From Gnetum montanum (taxonomy: Eukaryota; Streptophyta; Gnetopsida; Gnetales; Gnetaceae): DNA of 64,000 nt. The stretch's first letter is position 1. Each line of letters starts with the position of its first letter. The stretch lies in the NCBI GenBank assembly GCA_015680685.1, contig MNCI01030296.1:321438-385437 (forward strand), given 5' to 3'. This document shows, piece by piece, positions 33,430-45,995 of the stretch. The position numbers and the translations under genes were made by a program. The notes below the pieces were generated by a model. That model worked only from the letters and a program-made list of their open reading frames with translations, had not been told where the DNA came from and did no database searches.

Positions 33430-34861
33430 TTGAATGAAACTAGGCTACCTTCAAATAAAAACTCAAATCTTAAAACGATCATGGCAACTCATGTAGTGAG
33501 TGAATGGGTTAAAGCAAAAACTCTTCCTAATAAGAGAATAGATTTGGGAAGTTCTTTAATTTATTTGTAGATAGTTGAAAATCCATCATGTAAAGCTCTT
33601 TTAGATTTATGTTTTAGAGTGAATCATATCTTATAAGAAATGTACAAAACCTAGAACCTACCACCATTAAAGAAATGCAACATCAAATTGGTGCTTGTTG
33701 ATCAATCCATTACTATTTCATCAAGGTAAGTAGAAGATATGTTGATTACCATTAGTGGCTAGTCCTATCCTATGATTTTATTGGTTATCCATGTAGGAAA
33801 TAATAAGGAAGAGTTTTTAATTATCATGGGAAGATAATGGATTAGCATAATTGATGCTTAGATACAAATTAGTGACCATTTCTTAAAGATTTTCAATGAA
33901 AATGGACATGGAGTTATAGAGAAGTAGAGAGTTTCATGCATCACATACAACATCATAAGATGTAACTATATGTACAAAGTGTAAATTATCAAGAAAAAAA
34001 ATATATTTTAGCATGTAGTTTGTGTATAGAGAAGGTGTGTATGCAATAATTCTTGCATGTAGTCACCACCAAGTAGGAAGATACCCAGTGGTTGATGATA
34101 GATGATTACTATAATTCTTGGATATGCATGAAACTAGTAGATAAACTTATCAGCTCATATGTGCAAAAACTAGATGAGATAGAAGAATTAAGGTAATAGC
34201 TCTTTCAAGTAGATCATGTGTAAGAAGAAAATACTGATTGGAAAGAGATGTAAATTTTAGAAGAAATGGAGCTAAATTAATTAAGTTGAAGACATTATTA
34301 GAATCATTAGAATATAATTTTCTCAAAAATGGCAAATTAGTAAACAACAATGCTAAGCTTAAAGAAAAATCTTTTGGAATTGATAAAAAAAAATGACCAA
34401 TAGTCTTTACTTGGTCATATGATGAACTTATAGGTATTGATCAACATACATGATAGCATAAAATCCACATAGAATTTTTAATAAAGCCAAAATGCCAATC
34501 ACAAGGCAAGTTGATTCCCAAGATAAACATGATGAAAAAATAGAAAATTGAAAAACTTATCAAGGTTAGACTCATCTACCTTATTTTGGATAATGAGTGG
34601 GTAAGCCCACTTTTTATCATATCTAAAAAGGAAGGTTAATAGAGGATCTACATTTATTTTAATTTGTTAAATATGATAACTTTCAAGGACCATTTTCCTT
34701 TATCATTTGTTGATCAAGTGCTAGATACCATAACAAGGAACAAGTATTGCATCTTCTTGGATGGTTATAGTGGCTATAGCCAACTCCAAATTGCACCAGA
34801 GGACTAGGCCAAAATAACATTTACAAGTCATTGATGAACTTTTTCATATAAAAAAGATGTT
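33430..34861 (+). pseudogene. Ty3/gypsy pol relic, part 1 (protease side and RT start)
   Basis: 34400-34440 reads FTWSYDELIGIDQHT, the usual lead-in to plant Ty3 reverse transcriptase. Then LILDNEWVSPLFIISKKEG, FKDHFPLSFVDQVLDTI and FLDGYSGYSQLQIAPED (34755-34806) give RT motifs including the first catalytic Asp (FLD). The RT frame stops at 34861, where L1 inserted, and continues at 55816. 33430-34380 is too decayed to assign domains. Many stops. Confidence 0.8.
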
Positions 34862-35021
34862 TCTTAGAATATAAACACAACATGATGTATAATCATTCAT
34901 TTTGTAACAATCCAGTGATGTTCATAATCATTTTGGAACAAGTTGTAATAAAAGGATGTGATGTGTTGTGTAGACCATTACGACCATACCCATGGAACAT
35001 AGGCATACAAGATTAGGTTAT
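34862..35021 (+). repeat. 5' LTR of L1, left piece
   Basis: First 160 bases of the L1 LTR, matching 48429-48590: GACCATACCCATGGAACATAGG occurs in both. L2a follows, inserted at GTTAT. Confidence 0.85.
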
Positions 35022-35884
35022 TGATGATTCATCCTTATGTTAGCCTCGATATTAGGTCTTAAGAAACAATGTTAGATATTTGATATTGCCTCTCCTATGC
35101 TAGCCTATAAATAATACACTTGGGGTGCATGATGGTGATATAGAGAAAAGAGTTTAGTTGTTAGTTTTTATTATCTTTTCTTAGATTTCTAAATTCAAGT
35201 TTTGTTATTTCTAGTGCATGCTCATAGTGTGATGTTTGTAATTGTACGACCTTCTTATTCGAGTGTGACATACTTAGACATGTTACATGACTAAAAATGA
35301 AAATTGAGATTACTCACATCATTGCAGCATCCACTTAGATTTATTGTTGTTTTAATTGCTTAATTGTTTAATTGTTACTATTTTCCTTAGTTAATGTTTT
35401 CATTTGTTACTCTTTACGATTCCTGTCATTAAGTAGAATGAGTATGACTAATTGCAGACACTTAAGTGTGATTACTTGGTAACTCAGTAGTGTATTGTTT
35501 GGAAAGCCAGTGACATACGCTTGGTAATCCCAATAGTAGTTACATGAAGTCCAAGGTGTATACAGATGGTTGGGAATAGACACTCATTGCTAGTAGGCTA
35601 GTTTAGACTTTTACTTTCCATTGTTAATTAGTTTAAATAAATGATTTCTTCATTATTATTAGGAGTAGCATAAGTCTGCAACAACATCAATTATCATATG
35701 TGTCACTTTGGACTAAACCATACGTGACAAAGCTACCACCAATCCAAGTGGGAAGATAGTGAACCACAATCAAAGCATAATGATCTAAATACCACAATTA
35801 GTCCCATCTACAAAATTTGACCAAATTGTGCTTGAACGCTTGTGATTCATATGGTTGGGAGTAGGGGTACCTCACTACTCATCA
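35022..35884 (+). repeat. 5' LTR of L2a
   Basis: Starts TGATGATTCATCC, ends CTACTCATCA. TATA box CTATAAATA at 35104-35112, preceded by degraded GATATT palindromes. It pairs with 43354-44213. Confidence 0.92.
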
Positions 35885-35885
35885 T

Positions 35886-35905
35886 TGGCACTATTGCTAG
35901 GGTGG
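35886..35905 (+). other. Primer-binding site of L2a
   Basis: TGGCACTATTGCTAGGGTGG begins two bases after the LTR. It resembles the TGGCGCCGTTGCCGGGG site (tRNA-Asp type) typical of plant Athila/Tat elements, with several C-to-T or G-to-A type changes. Confidence 0.75.
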
Positions 35906-36044
35906 TGCTAGTTATCTAGATTAGTTATATTATACATGATTTTTATAAAAGATATTAACGATCTATCTTTTAGAAATTATTAATATTAAATCACACGCAT
36001 TATTAATTGAAAATAATGTCTCTTCACAAGGGAGCAAGTATTCA

Positions 36045-37740
36045 TTGTATGGTGAAATCATTCATTGGAGAACTAATAAGGTATATGATGAAGAAAATTG
36101 GAGTAACCAATCTTATGCAGGGGTTTCATATGTTCATGACCACCTTGATAATACTCAAGGACCACATCCACCTAAGGCAAACAATATGAGAGGAGATGAA
36201 GTAAGTCCTGAACTAGGGAAGGCCTTAAGGCCTAAGACCTCTTTGAAACCTCAAAACGATAAATCAAGGGACCCTAGGGAACATCATAGAAGCCATGGAA
36301 AAACTTCTAATTCCTCATCTTCCTCTCCTCCTTCAACGTCTAGTTCTAGTGAAGATGAATGTAGATATAGAGACCAAGCTCATCATTGATGTGAAAATCA
36401 AACCCACGAGAGAAATAAAAAATGTCAAAATGAACATAGACAAAATTATCACAATCAAACATATAGAAATAGCAATTTTCATTATAACCTATTTGATGAC
36501 GATGAACCCTTGTTGGCCACTAAGAGCCTAATGTAGATCATAGAGGTAGTCAAGATATCCCACAGGCATCACAAAGAGAGTCACCTACCCAAGCTTGATA
36601 TGGGTAATATTCCTAAACTTGCAGGAGGCTACAACTTTGATCCACAACATCATATAAAAGACTTCCATGATGCCTGTGGCTAGTATAACATTGAAAGTGG
36701 TTAGCAAAAACTTAAGGTCTTTCCTAGGACACTAATTGATAGAGCCAAAGTATGGTATAGATCATTGAAATAAAATTCAATTTGATGGTGGTCCATAATT
36801 TTGGAACTCTTCAACAAGAAATACCAAACCTATGCAAGGGTGTCCAACCTAAGGAGACAAATCCAAGGATGGAAGCAAGACCAACATGAACCCTTGGACA
36901 TGGCCTTAGATAGATATTATTCCCTACTAAATAGCTACCCAGGCCATGATTTCTCTCAAGAAAGGTAACCCTTCCACATCATATATGGACTTCATGATGA
37001 AATGAGGGAGACCCTTGGGATGTATTCCTGAGGTCAATTATATGAGCTACGAACCCCTCAAATCCCTGAACTAATTGAGCATGTTGCGAAAGAAGGAGTG
37101 ATATGCAAATGGAAGAATGTCGAGAAACATCATTGGGACCCAACTCTTCAAAAGAAGCAAGTCCATATCTATGGTAAGGAGAAAGTGACGGCTCTTGATA
37201 AGGTGATTCTGCAATGAATTTTGCTGATACAAAAGTTTATCAATGAACTTGAAGCAAAGTTTAACAGGGTGACAACATGGGTATACAACAAAGTAAAAAC
37301 TTTGAAAGAAACTTAGAGGAGAAGGTCATGCAAAATGAACCAAGCAATTGTAATAAACAAAGGAGGTAGAACCAATGAATAGCTAGAAACACTTTTTGGT
37401 AAATAAGGAAAATGGCTAAAGAAAGTGAGGCTATAGACTCAACCATAGATGAAGATAATGAATGTGACATTTGCATTTATGACCATCCAAAGGGCCACTG
37501 CCCAATCTTGTTACATCTACATGAGTATTGGGCAGGTGCATTACATTCGAAGTTTGTACAAAAGCACATGCCTAGGAGATTTTCTTTTCCACATGGTAAT
37601 ACCAAACAATCCTACAACCAATTGTACTATCCTAGGAGGACTTATTACTAGCCTCAACACTATCATCAACCGTAGTGGCAACAACCACAGTCGTGGGGTC
37701 CACCATCACCAAACCAACCTTATCCTTCCTATTAGCTGAA
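36045..37740 (+). pseudogene. Gag relic of L2a
   Basis: Starts MYGEIIHWRTNKVYDEENWS (36045). An Arg/Ser-rich region follows (SNSSSSSPPSTSSSS near 36310). The Ty3 gag domain spans 36600-36960: IPKLAGGYNFDPQHHIKDFH, FPRTLIDRAKVWYRSL, then LRRQIQGWKQDQHEPLDMAL, and HDEMRETLGMYS. A short Cys/His motif CDICIYDHPKGHCP is encoded at 37467-37510. Stops include TAG, TAA and TGA, and there are frameshifts between blocks. Family role: capsid formation and RNA packaging. Confidence 0.8.
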
Positions 37741-39840
37741 GTAGTATGGCTATTATGTTTAGCACCCTATTTTTCCAACCAGTTCTACATCATGTACTTC
37801 AAATTGCCACTATCACTCTTTCAAGTTCCCTCAACCCATGACAATCCCTAAGGGATCCCCACCTTGTGCCTCTTACCATCCATCCTATCCTCGATATTCT
37901 CATACTCCATCTTATCACATGTCACTACCAGTAACATAGAAAGGCTTAGCACCACAATATTAACAAATGAATGCCACTTGTGCTTTAAATGTGCATAGAC
38001 ATGCTAATACCACCAAGTCTCAACCACAATGTCAAAAACATCCCTTCTTTAGGAAAGGTTGTAAGTCGAAACGAAACACACATGGACTAATCACATCATC
38101 TGAACTAGCATAATGCCAATCTGGTGTAATGCCTCCCTTTGCACAATCACCATCTTCTGATCTTATGCAAGGGCCACCATTCATTGTTACACCAACACCA
38201 AACTAAAGCAATGAATCGAGCAATGTGGACGGACACATAAATCCATGAATACCATATCATGATCAAGGGTGCAATTTTGGGCCAAGCATTTGTAATGTTA
38301 ACACACCTTATACCCTAACCCACCATACATTGAACAATCAAGTGTGTGAACAACAGTTCCTCTACACAACCACCTCTAAACTAAGAGACACCTCGTGGCT
38401 TAAGAATGAAAGGTTACCAATGTTCTATACATGCATGGATCCTAACTACCTATTTGTTAATTTTGGCCATGATCAAATGTTTAGTCATTGGGGAAACCCC
38501 CATTCTAACCTATAGAATTAATAATTTTTTTATCTTTTTATTTTACAAGTTTTATCATTTTCTTATTTATTGATAAAATTTTTCCTATCCTCTTCAACTT
38601 TTTTTGTTTGTTGTTTTTTTTTTCATTTTCTTTGTTACTAATCTTGCTTGTAAATAAGATGATCATGTAGCACATTGAGGTGAGGTTTTCTCTATGTGTT
38701 CAAGTCATAAGGATTGATTGTTTGGATAATGAGGCCATGTCATCCATCCACTCATTCCATTAATAAGAGGTTCTTACCCTAGTTATAATGACATTCTTTT
38801 CCATCATCCAAAACTCAAAACAAATTCATAATCATTGTGCTTAGATAAAAAAAGTGAAGAACCAAGGAGGGATGTAAAGGGTGTGACATTAAGGGGATTT
38901 GTGGATTTTCTTTGGCCACTTCTATATGTTTTATCATATTTCTTTGGTTGTAATTATATCCTTGTAGATCTAACAAAAAATGGAAGTAAAAGTCACATAA
39001 AAAGGCACTAAATAAATTTCTAAGGGTCCCACTGGAAAGGCATGTACCCATGCTTGAAGGTTGGTGGCTTCATAGAATACCATAAAAAAAATAATGTGCC
39101 TTAAATAAGATCCTCCCTTGGACAAAATGTCAAGTGATTTTACTCTTTAAAATTATGGTAGTCTTATGGTTGTTGAATGAAGTGATGAAACAATGTGATC
39201 TCACTGCATGTGGTTTTTACTTGGTTTAAATCTTAGAAGAAGGACTAATGATCACTTAACCATTAATAGCACACAAGGATTCATTGTGCCTATGGTAAGA
39301 CACCTGATGTCCCAATTTCTACAATCCTTTCTATAGTCCATTCCAACTTGTTGTTTCTATGATCTTAACTTGTGCTTTTATGTCACATAGAGTTATTATC
39401 AAAACTTGGTGGTTTTAACATGTGTGTCTTTTTTCACAGGTATGTGTTGCATTCAACCCCTTTAGTGCTTGTGGATATCTTTAGGTGTGGTTACACAAGG
39501 GCATTATGGACTGGAGCCTACTTTAGGGAGGATCCACTTGTGTAATTATTGTGAATCATACTTATGTACACAACCACATCATTCTTCACCTTCCATGCAC
39601 TTCATTGTTAAAAATTCATGTTTTCCCTTATCATGAAAATTGAGTCATTTCACAACATTAGTATAACATCCCTTTTCTAGATCTTCCAAAGATCTTAATG
39701 TCAACGACTCTATCATCTAACACTTCTGGCGCTTAAAAATTGATTTTCTACTTACCCCAAAACTCTAGACCTAACCTCAAACCTTCCAACCAACCACAAA
39801 GCTTCATTCTCCATGCTTAGTACGCCCATGTAATGGAAAT
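37741..39840. other. Interior of L2a without recognisable domain
   Basis: 37741-38520 continues a Pro/Tyr/Gln-rich plus-strand translation that is probably the C-terminus of gag (for example YHPSYPRYSHTPSYH near 37880). 38521-39840 is AT-rich, with no frame I recognise. Confidence 0.45.
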
Positions 39841-39859
39841 TGGCAAACCTTAATATCAA

Positions 39860-39930
39860 GTACCCGAGATCAAGTAGGCCCCAATGTCTGATACCTAATA
39901 TTGGGTCTCAAAAACCTATATATATGTAAG
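39860..39930 (+). promoter_or_regulatory. Internal LTR-like promoter ahead of the second ORF of L2a
   Basis: GATACCTAATATTGGGT (39890-39906) nearly repeats GATACCTGATATTGGGT in the 3' LTR (43387-43403). Here CCCAAT and ATTGGG form inverted arms. A CTATATATA TATA box follows at about 39915. Order and spacing copy the LTR (palindromes, then TATA at 43451-43459). No transcript evidence is available. Confidence 0.45.
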
Positions 39931-40178
39931 TCTCATGGTGCCTAGAAATCCATTCTCTTCATTTGCAACTAGGGGAGTTTTTCAAATTTTTTCTCATGAT
40001 TCAAAGCTTTGCACAACCAACTTCAACTTGTGATATCTTGCTCTCTACAACTTTGATTCTTATATTTTTTGAACCTATTTGAACCCAAAGTGTTTAATTT
40101 AGTCATGGGGCGAGGGGTTGAAATGTGCTTGCATGGAAAACTTGTGACTCTTTTTCAAAATTTCCTATTGCTCAAAGG

Positions 40179-40470
40179 GTAAGAGTGTTAAAAACCTTAA
40201 GCAATATAATGAATAATCAATCATATGGATGCTAGAAACCTTAATTTTTCCACCCAAGGGACCATAATCATCATAATAAGCCATACATAATGAAAAAAAA
40301 ACCAACTGTAAAAGGTCATAAAAGAAGATAAACACTTTTTGGGCTTTTCTAAAAAATTTTCTAACTCTACAGTAATATGAACTTAATGAAACTAAGGCAT
40401 GTGTAAGGTATAAACCTGTTAATGCTAAATAACAATAATTTAGTAACATCTGATCTTTGATTGATTGCAG
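40179..40470 (+). other. Predicted 5' UTR intron before the second ORF of L2a
   Basis: A donor-like AAAGG|GTAAGAG stands at 40179 and an acceptor-like GATTGATTGCAG ends at 40470, directly in front of the ATG at 40471. The interval (292 bases) is AT-rich like plant introns. This is a prediction from splice consensus only. Confidence 0.4.
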
Positions 40471-43176
40471 ATGGCCCTAAAAAAAGAAGCACAAGAAGAA
40501 CCTTTGCAGTGAGCAGCCAAACGCCCGAGTGGTAGGGGCCAACAAGGTGAGCATGCATAGCACGAGGAGTAGGAAGGCTAATTCTTTAGCATCCATCAAG
40601 AGGCTCTTATTATTGGTCAGTCGGTCCAAGGAGAGGCTACAAAACCCCAAGCTCCCGTGTAGGGACAATGCCTCATGTTGTCCCTAGAATGCCTTGAATC
40701 CATTTATGGTCATCGTGGAGATGAATTTTGGCCCATTTATGGAGTTTTCTTTAGAGCTAGTTTAGATGCAACTTCAAGAATCACCCTTGTGGATTATTCA
40801 TTTGAATAGTGATGAGTGGTACCTTGCCAAAACATACCAAGTTTGGCATAACAAAGAAGAAGGCATCACTATCAACATTTGTAGAGTCAAGGTTTCATTC
40901 TTGGTCAAAGTGATCACTGAGGCTCTCAATCTACCAAATGAGGGAGCTAGGTTTGCTCATTTGTCAACAATATCTAACCTCAATACTAGAAATTTGTGGT
41001 TGAGGTGGGCGTACAGCAAAGATGAAAAAACATATATTGAATTGACTCTATAAGAGAGGACCTACTTCAAGATAGGCATGTATCACCTCTTCCCCATAAA
41101 GAGCTCAACAGGATCTCCAAATATATGGCCAGAAGAAGTGTCATACTAATGGATAAATACATGGCCAACCTTCCCCAGTGGTATTGCACAAAAATTTAGA
41201 GGTGGTTTGAAGAGAAGAAGGCACAGAGACCAACACTTCCATTCCATTGCCTAAATTGAAAGTTATGCAAGTGTGTTGGAATTATAGGGTACACTAATGA
41301 CATTCCTAGGAAGGCTCAAAAGTCTTCCTTCACTAAATTACTTAAACCAACAGCACCAAGGAAAGACCTTGGTGACAAAAAAGAAGTAGAGAAGGAAGTA
41401 GAACCTAAGAAAGAAGTAGAAAAAGAGCTTGAACAACATCATGAGCCACAAGTTCCACCACTGTTGCCACAAGACTATAGGCTAGTAATGAGCCATTTGT
41501 AGAAAATTTCTGAAAAACTTAGTTGGGGAAGTAGAGAGGAATTTTTCCCCCTCAGAGTCATCAACGATGTAGTATAGCCCATTGTTTCAGTAGATCCAAC
41601 AAGGGGGTAGATCTCGTTCCAAGCAAGAGGAGAATCCCAGTGGTCACATCAAATCTCTAGTAATGTTGCATCCTTTCTAGTGATACTTGAAATAAGAGAA
41701 AGTGCCACAGTAGTGGCAATGCAACATAAGGATGTAGCAAATGTAGTAGAATTGATTATAGATCATAGCAAAAAATCATTCAATGTGCATGTTGTTCCCC
41801 TAGTAGATCTGACTAGGACCAAAGATGCACAAATGATTGCTAGGACTTCGATGACTCCTACAGTGCATGAGGATGTATTAGATTGAGTGTTGTAGATAGG
41901 GCAAGTGATGAATACCCCATTTGATATCCCCAATAATGTCACTACTACACAATAAAACCTCAAAGCCACCAAAGGAAAGCTGGTCATGGCTAAGACTAGG
42001 GCGAAGCACGCAGAAGTAGAGGTGCAATGTTTGCAACAAGAGCTAGCTACTCTAAGAGTTGAATGATGAGATCCTACCCAATTCATTGTGCCTAACTAGC
42101 TGGAGCAATTCAGAATGGAACAGCTGCTCAAGCTAACTAAGGAGAACAAAGTTACAAATCAAGAAAAGGAGAAGGCGGTCTAGAATGCCTTCGTTATAGA
42201 AGCACAATCTTATGCTCATAAAAAGGAATTGACTGCCACCTAGGTGGAAAATAAATAGCTTGTAGTAGAGAACTCTAGGTTGATCACTATCGAACAATAG
42301 AAGAATGTTCTAGAAGAAAGCATCCATTAGTTGAGAAAACAATTGATGAGGATCAACCAAGATATCAGTAGATTTGTTAGAGAGAATAGAATCCTCTCAA
42401 TGGAGGAGGTTTGCGCTAGTCAACAAAAGTCCACAATTAAAATAAGTGTGTGATAGAATGAGGGTAAGAAGCACAAGAAAATAAAAGAACACTTCTGAGA
42501 CCATGTAGGAATGTACAAATAGATAAATGAAGTAGAAATCTAGATGGCTAAAGCCCACATTGGATCCATGACAACACAAAATCCTAATTGGTTGCCAATT
42601 CTAGATAGTTATGCACTAGTCCATTAGGCAGAGGTGGAAAATAAAGACCTGCAGATCAAAGACTTAAAAGAATACATGGCGTTGGCTAACCTTTCCATGT
42701 TAATAGTAGGTCAGCCTAGAAATGAGTTGGAGAAATAGGTAGCAACCACCTATGCACTATACGAGAAAGAATTTGTGGATAGAAAAGCTACTTTGCAGAA
42801 ACTCCACATGGCAAACTCAAAACTTGAGGTGGTTAAAGCTCACTACCATGGACAAAAGGATGTTGCTTTAGACCTAGCCAAGTGATTAACAAATTATCAT
42901 GAGTCGAAGAACAAGGCCAAAGCCTTTGAAGAGGAACAACAGCAATTTGTGGCTTGATACCTAAAGTCCAATAAAATGTTCTCATAGCTGCCATGTGCTT
43001 GGGATGTACTAGCACTAGCACACATCAATTTAGTAGCCTGGATAATACAGGATCCAAGGACAAAAGAAGAGAAGTTGTAGGTGCTTCTTAATTGCTACAA
43101 ATTTTAGAAGCCTAGTAACAAAGGAAAGCAACCGATGAATGAGCCACTACCTCTAGGCACTACATGAGCTTCCTAA
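40471..43176 (+). pseudogene. Second ORF of L2a: long coiled-coil protein relic
   Basis: Start MALKKEAQEEP at 40471; end at the TAA at 43174-43176. The N-terminal third contains SPLWIIHLNSDEWYLAKTYQ and ITEALNLPNEGARF (40780-40960). From about 41340 it is Lys/Glu-rich. 41986-43176 is a continuous frame rich in E, K, Q and L with heptad-like spacing (for example EKEKAV, HKKELTAT, ENSRLITIEQ), best read as a coiled coil, ending QDPRTKEEKL...NCYKF...GKQPMNEPLPLG. From 41680 to 43176 (499 codons) there is no frameshift, only 24 internal stops: 15 TAG, 8 TGA, 1 TAA. Its place (3' of gag, before the 3' LTR, in sense) is that of the env-like extra ORFs of some plant Ty3 elements. Function unknown. 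Confidence 0.65.
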
Positions 43177-43353
43177 TTTTGTCTTGTAATGTTGTTTCTA
43201 CATTTTTATAAAACACCATTGCAGCATGTAAGAGTCCATTTGTTTGTGTGTTTGTTTCAGTTAGTCAATAATTTCATACCTTTCCAACATCTTGTAAAAA
43301 AACTTGTTCCTCATTTTGTTTAACTCAAGAATTTTCATTCAGTCATGGGGGTA

Positions 43354-44213
43354 TGATGAGTCATTGTTGTATTAGCCTTGATATCAGATACCTGATATTG
43401 GGTTCCAAGAAATGATGTCAGATATCCGATATCACCTCTCCCATGCTAGCCTATAAATACAACACTTAGGTATATGGTGGTGATATAGAGAAAAGAGTTT
43501 AGTTGTTAGCTTTTATTAGCTTTTCTTAAATTTCTAAATTCAAGTTTTGTTATTCCCAGTGCATGCCCATAGTGTGATGTTTGTAATTATATGACATTCT
43601 TATTTGAGTGTGACGTACTTGGACACATTACATGACTAGAAATAAAGATTGAGAGTACTCCCATCATTACAGATCCACTTAGATTTATTGTTGTTTTAAT
43701 TGCTTAAATGTTCAATTGTTACTATTTTCCTTAGTTAATGTTTCCATTTATTTCTCTTTACGATTCCTATCCTTAAGCAGAATGAGTACGACTAAGTGTG
43801 ATTACTTGGTAACTTAGCAATGTATCATTTGGAAAGCTAGTGACATATGCTTGGTAATCCCAGTGATAGTTATGCAAAGTCTAAGGTATGTACGAACTAT
43901 TGGGAATGGACACTCATCACCTATAGGCTAGTTTAGACTTTACTTTCCATTGTTAATTAGTTTAAATAATTGATTTTTTCATTATCATTAGGAGTAGCAT
44001 AAAGCTACAACAACATCAATTATTATATGCCTCACTTTGGACTAAACCATACGTGAAAAAGCTACCACTAGTCTAAGTGGGAAGATAGCAAACTGCAATC
44101 AAAGCATAAAGATCTAGATGCCATAACTAGTCCCATCCATGGAATTTGACTGAATCATGCGTGAATGCTTGTGATTCGTATGATTGGACGTAGGGGTAAC
44201 TTGCCACTTATCA
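43354..44213 (+). repeat. 3' LTR of L2a
   Basis: Starts TGATGAGTCATTG after the purine/G-rich tract CATGGGGGTA, ends CTTATCA. The palindromic GATATC-type motifs at 43378-43436 are better preserved than in the 5' LTR. TATA box CTATAAATA at 43451-43459. Confidence 0.92.
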
Positions 44214-44218
44214 GTTAT

Positions 44219-45010
44219 GAAGAAGATGAAGTAGAAAAAAAGAAGAATAAGTGATAAGGAGTATATAATAAGAAAAGAAGACATTATGGGTAAAAATGAT
44301 GAATCATAAAAGGAGATACTAGATAAAACATTGCATAGAAAATGATCAAAATAAGAAGCATAAGAAATCTAAGCCATGTATCCAAAGTAAGAGATGTAGT
44401 CAGTAGTAAGAAGTACAAAAGAACAGGAGGAGTCATTACGATGTATAGATTCAAAATGGTAATCCAAAAACTAAATAATCAACAACAATTTTTTAAGAAA
44501 AAGAAATGAAAAAGGTTCTAGATTCCTAAATAGGACAAGAAGATTCAAAAGTGATCCATTCATAATTTGGCCTAGTTTTCTAAAAAGGAAGAGAAGACCA
44601 TCTGGAAGGTTATGATGGAATCATAGAAGATAATTATAAAGAAGGAATAGGCTATGATTGAGGTAGTAGTCCATAATAGGTCAAGTTGTAAATCTTTAAG
44701 GAACCAAGGTGAGCTAGTCCATGTAAGACTAACCAACTAGAAAAATTTCCATTAGACATATCACAAGACACAAGGAAAAGCAAGCATCATAAGGATGTAG
44801 CCATGAAGGATAAGAAATGCATGTTATAAAGAAGAGATTTATAACAAAATAAGAAGACATCAAGAATGACTACAAAATGTAAACAATACTATTATGAGAG
44901 ATAAATTAATAGATTACTTAATCAACAAGTTATGTGTTAAGTTTTCTCATCACTAAAATAAACTTGATATAATTAAAGTTGTCCTAGATATAAACACATG
45001 AAATATAACA
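44219..45010 (+). repeat. 5' LTR of L1, right piece
   Basis: Resumes the L1 LTR after L2a. It aligns with 48602-49065 and 55500-55815, and ends AAATATAACA directly before the primer-binding site. Confidence 0.85.
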
Positions 45011-45022
45011 TGGTATTAAAGC
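45011..45022 (+). other. Primer-binding site of L1
   Basis: TGGTATTAAAGC, two transitions from the canonical initiator-Met site TGGTATCAGAGC, placed directly after the LTR. Confidence 0.8.
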
Positions 45023-45995
45023 AAAGATTCCAAGTTAGTTAAATAGAACATGAATGTTGAAATTAGAATGAAGTACGGCGTTAAGAGATCATAATGATTT
45101 GTACAAAAAGGATAGTTATGTAAGGTAATTATATGGAAAAATTAATTAATTAGAAGCTATATATGGAGTTAGAGGTGTAAGAAACAAACATGAGCTAATA
45201 CATTATTTAACACAAGAAAGTAAATAGATCTGAGTATAGTAGAAAAGCTAAATAAATTCATGGAGCAAGTTTGTAAATAGATGAAGCTCTTGAAGATAGC
45301 CTTAGAAAGAATATTCGAGTCTCTTATGATATTAAAAAATCAAAAGAATGATGCTCAACAATATCCACTCCTTGAGCATTGTATGAAGTACATTATCTAC
45401 ATACTCCTATGAATGGAAAATAAGTTAGATTAATCAATATGACATTCTAAAAATTATGGAATTTATTAGAAGAAAATGTGTGGATAAGCAAAGATAAGAC
45501 AAAAATAACAAGGGATAATCAAGAAGATAGTACAACTAGAACTAAAGATGGAGGTATAAACTACAATATCCTAACCACCAAAGGAATAATTACACTAAAT
45601 CCTATTCTCCAAGATTGTATGATGTGAATTCCATCCCTTGCAATGTATAAGAAAAATAATCTAAGTCATCATAAGACTTAAAACTTTGTAAGATCATGCA
45701 ATGTAATAAAAAAGAAATAAAGGGGATATTTTTGAAATGATGTTTGGCACCACAAATGATCATCGCAATAAGCATTAATTACTCTATTGATCACATGAGT
45801 GATCATAAATATTGTAAAGAAGGGTAACAAATTTTCAAATTTATAAGTGAGAAGTAAGAGTTGGGCATAATTTTGTAACAAGGTTTTAAGCCTTTCTAGA
45901 GTGAGGATTTTTTGTGTACTTTTGAAAAAATTATTATTTAGAAGTCTTGTAAAATTCAATCATACTAGTCTTTGTGCATCGATTTTGAGAACAAG

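Larger units (their letters stand above)
35022..44213 (+). mobile_element. Element L2a: Ty3-type gag plus coiled-coil ORF element
   Basis: LTRs 35022-35884 (863 bases) and 43354-44213 (860 bases) start TGATGA and end TCA. The target duplication is GTTAT (35017-35021 and 44214-44218). The uninterrupted paralogous site is visible in the other L1 LTR at about 48590-48600. The 7.5 kb interior has gag (36045-37740) and a second large ORF (40471-43176). No protease, reverse transcriptase or integrase is recognisable. The primer site resembles TGGCGCCGTTGCCGGGG, used by the Athila/Tat group, so it is probably a non-autonomous member of that group. Confidence 0.92.

Noticed and set aside
41680-43176. 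Possible TAG/TGA recoding, because one frame runs 499 codons through 24 stops
   Set aside because: A plant nuclear retroelement has no known recoding. The stops fit C-to-T decay of CAG/CGA/TGG, and other relics nearby show the same bias.
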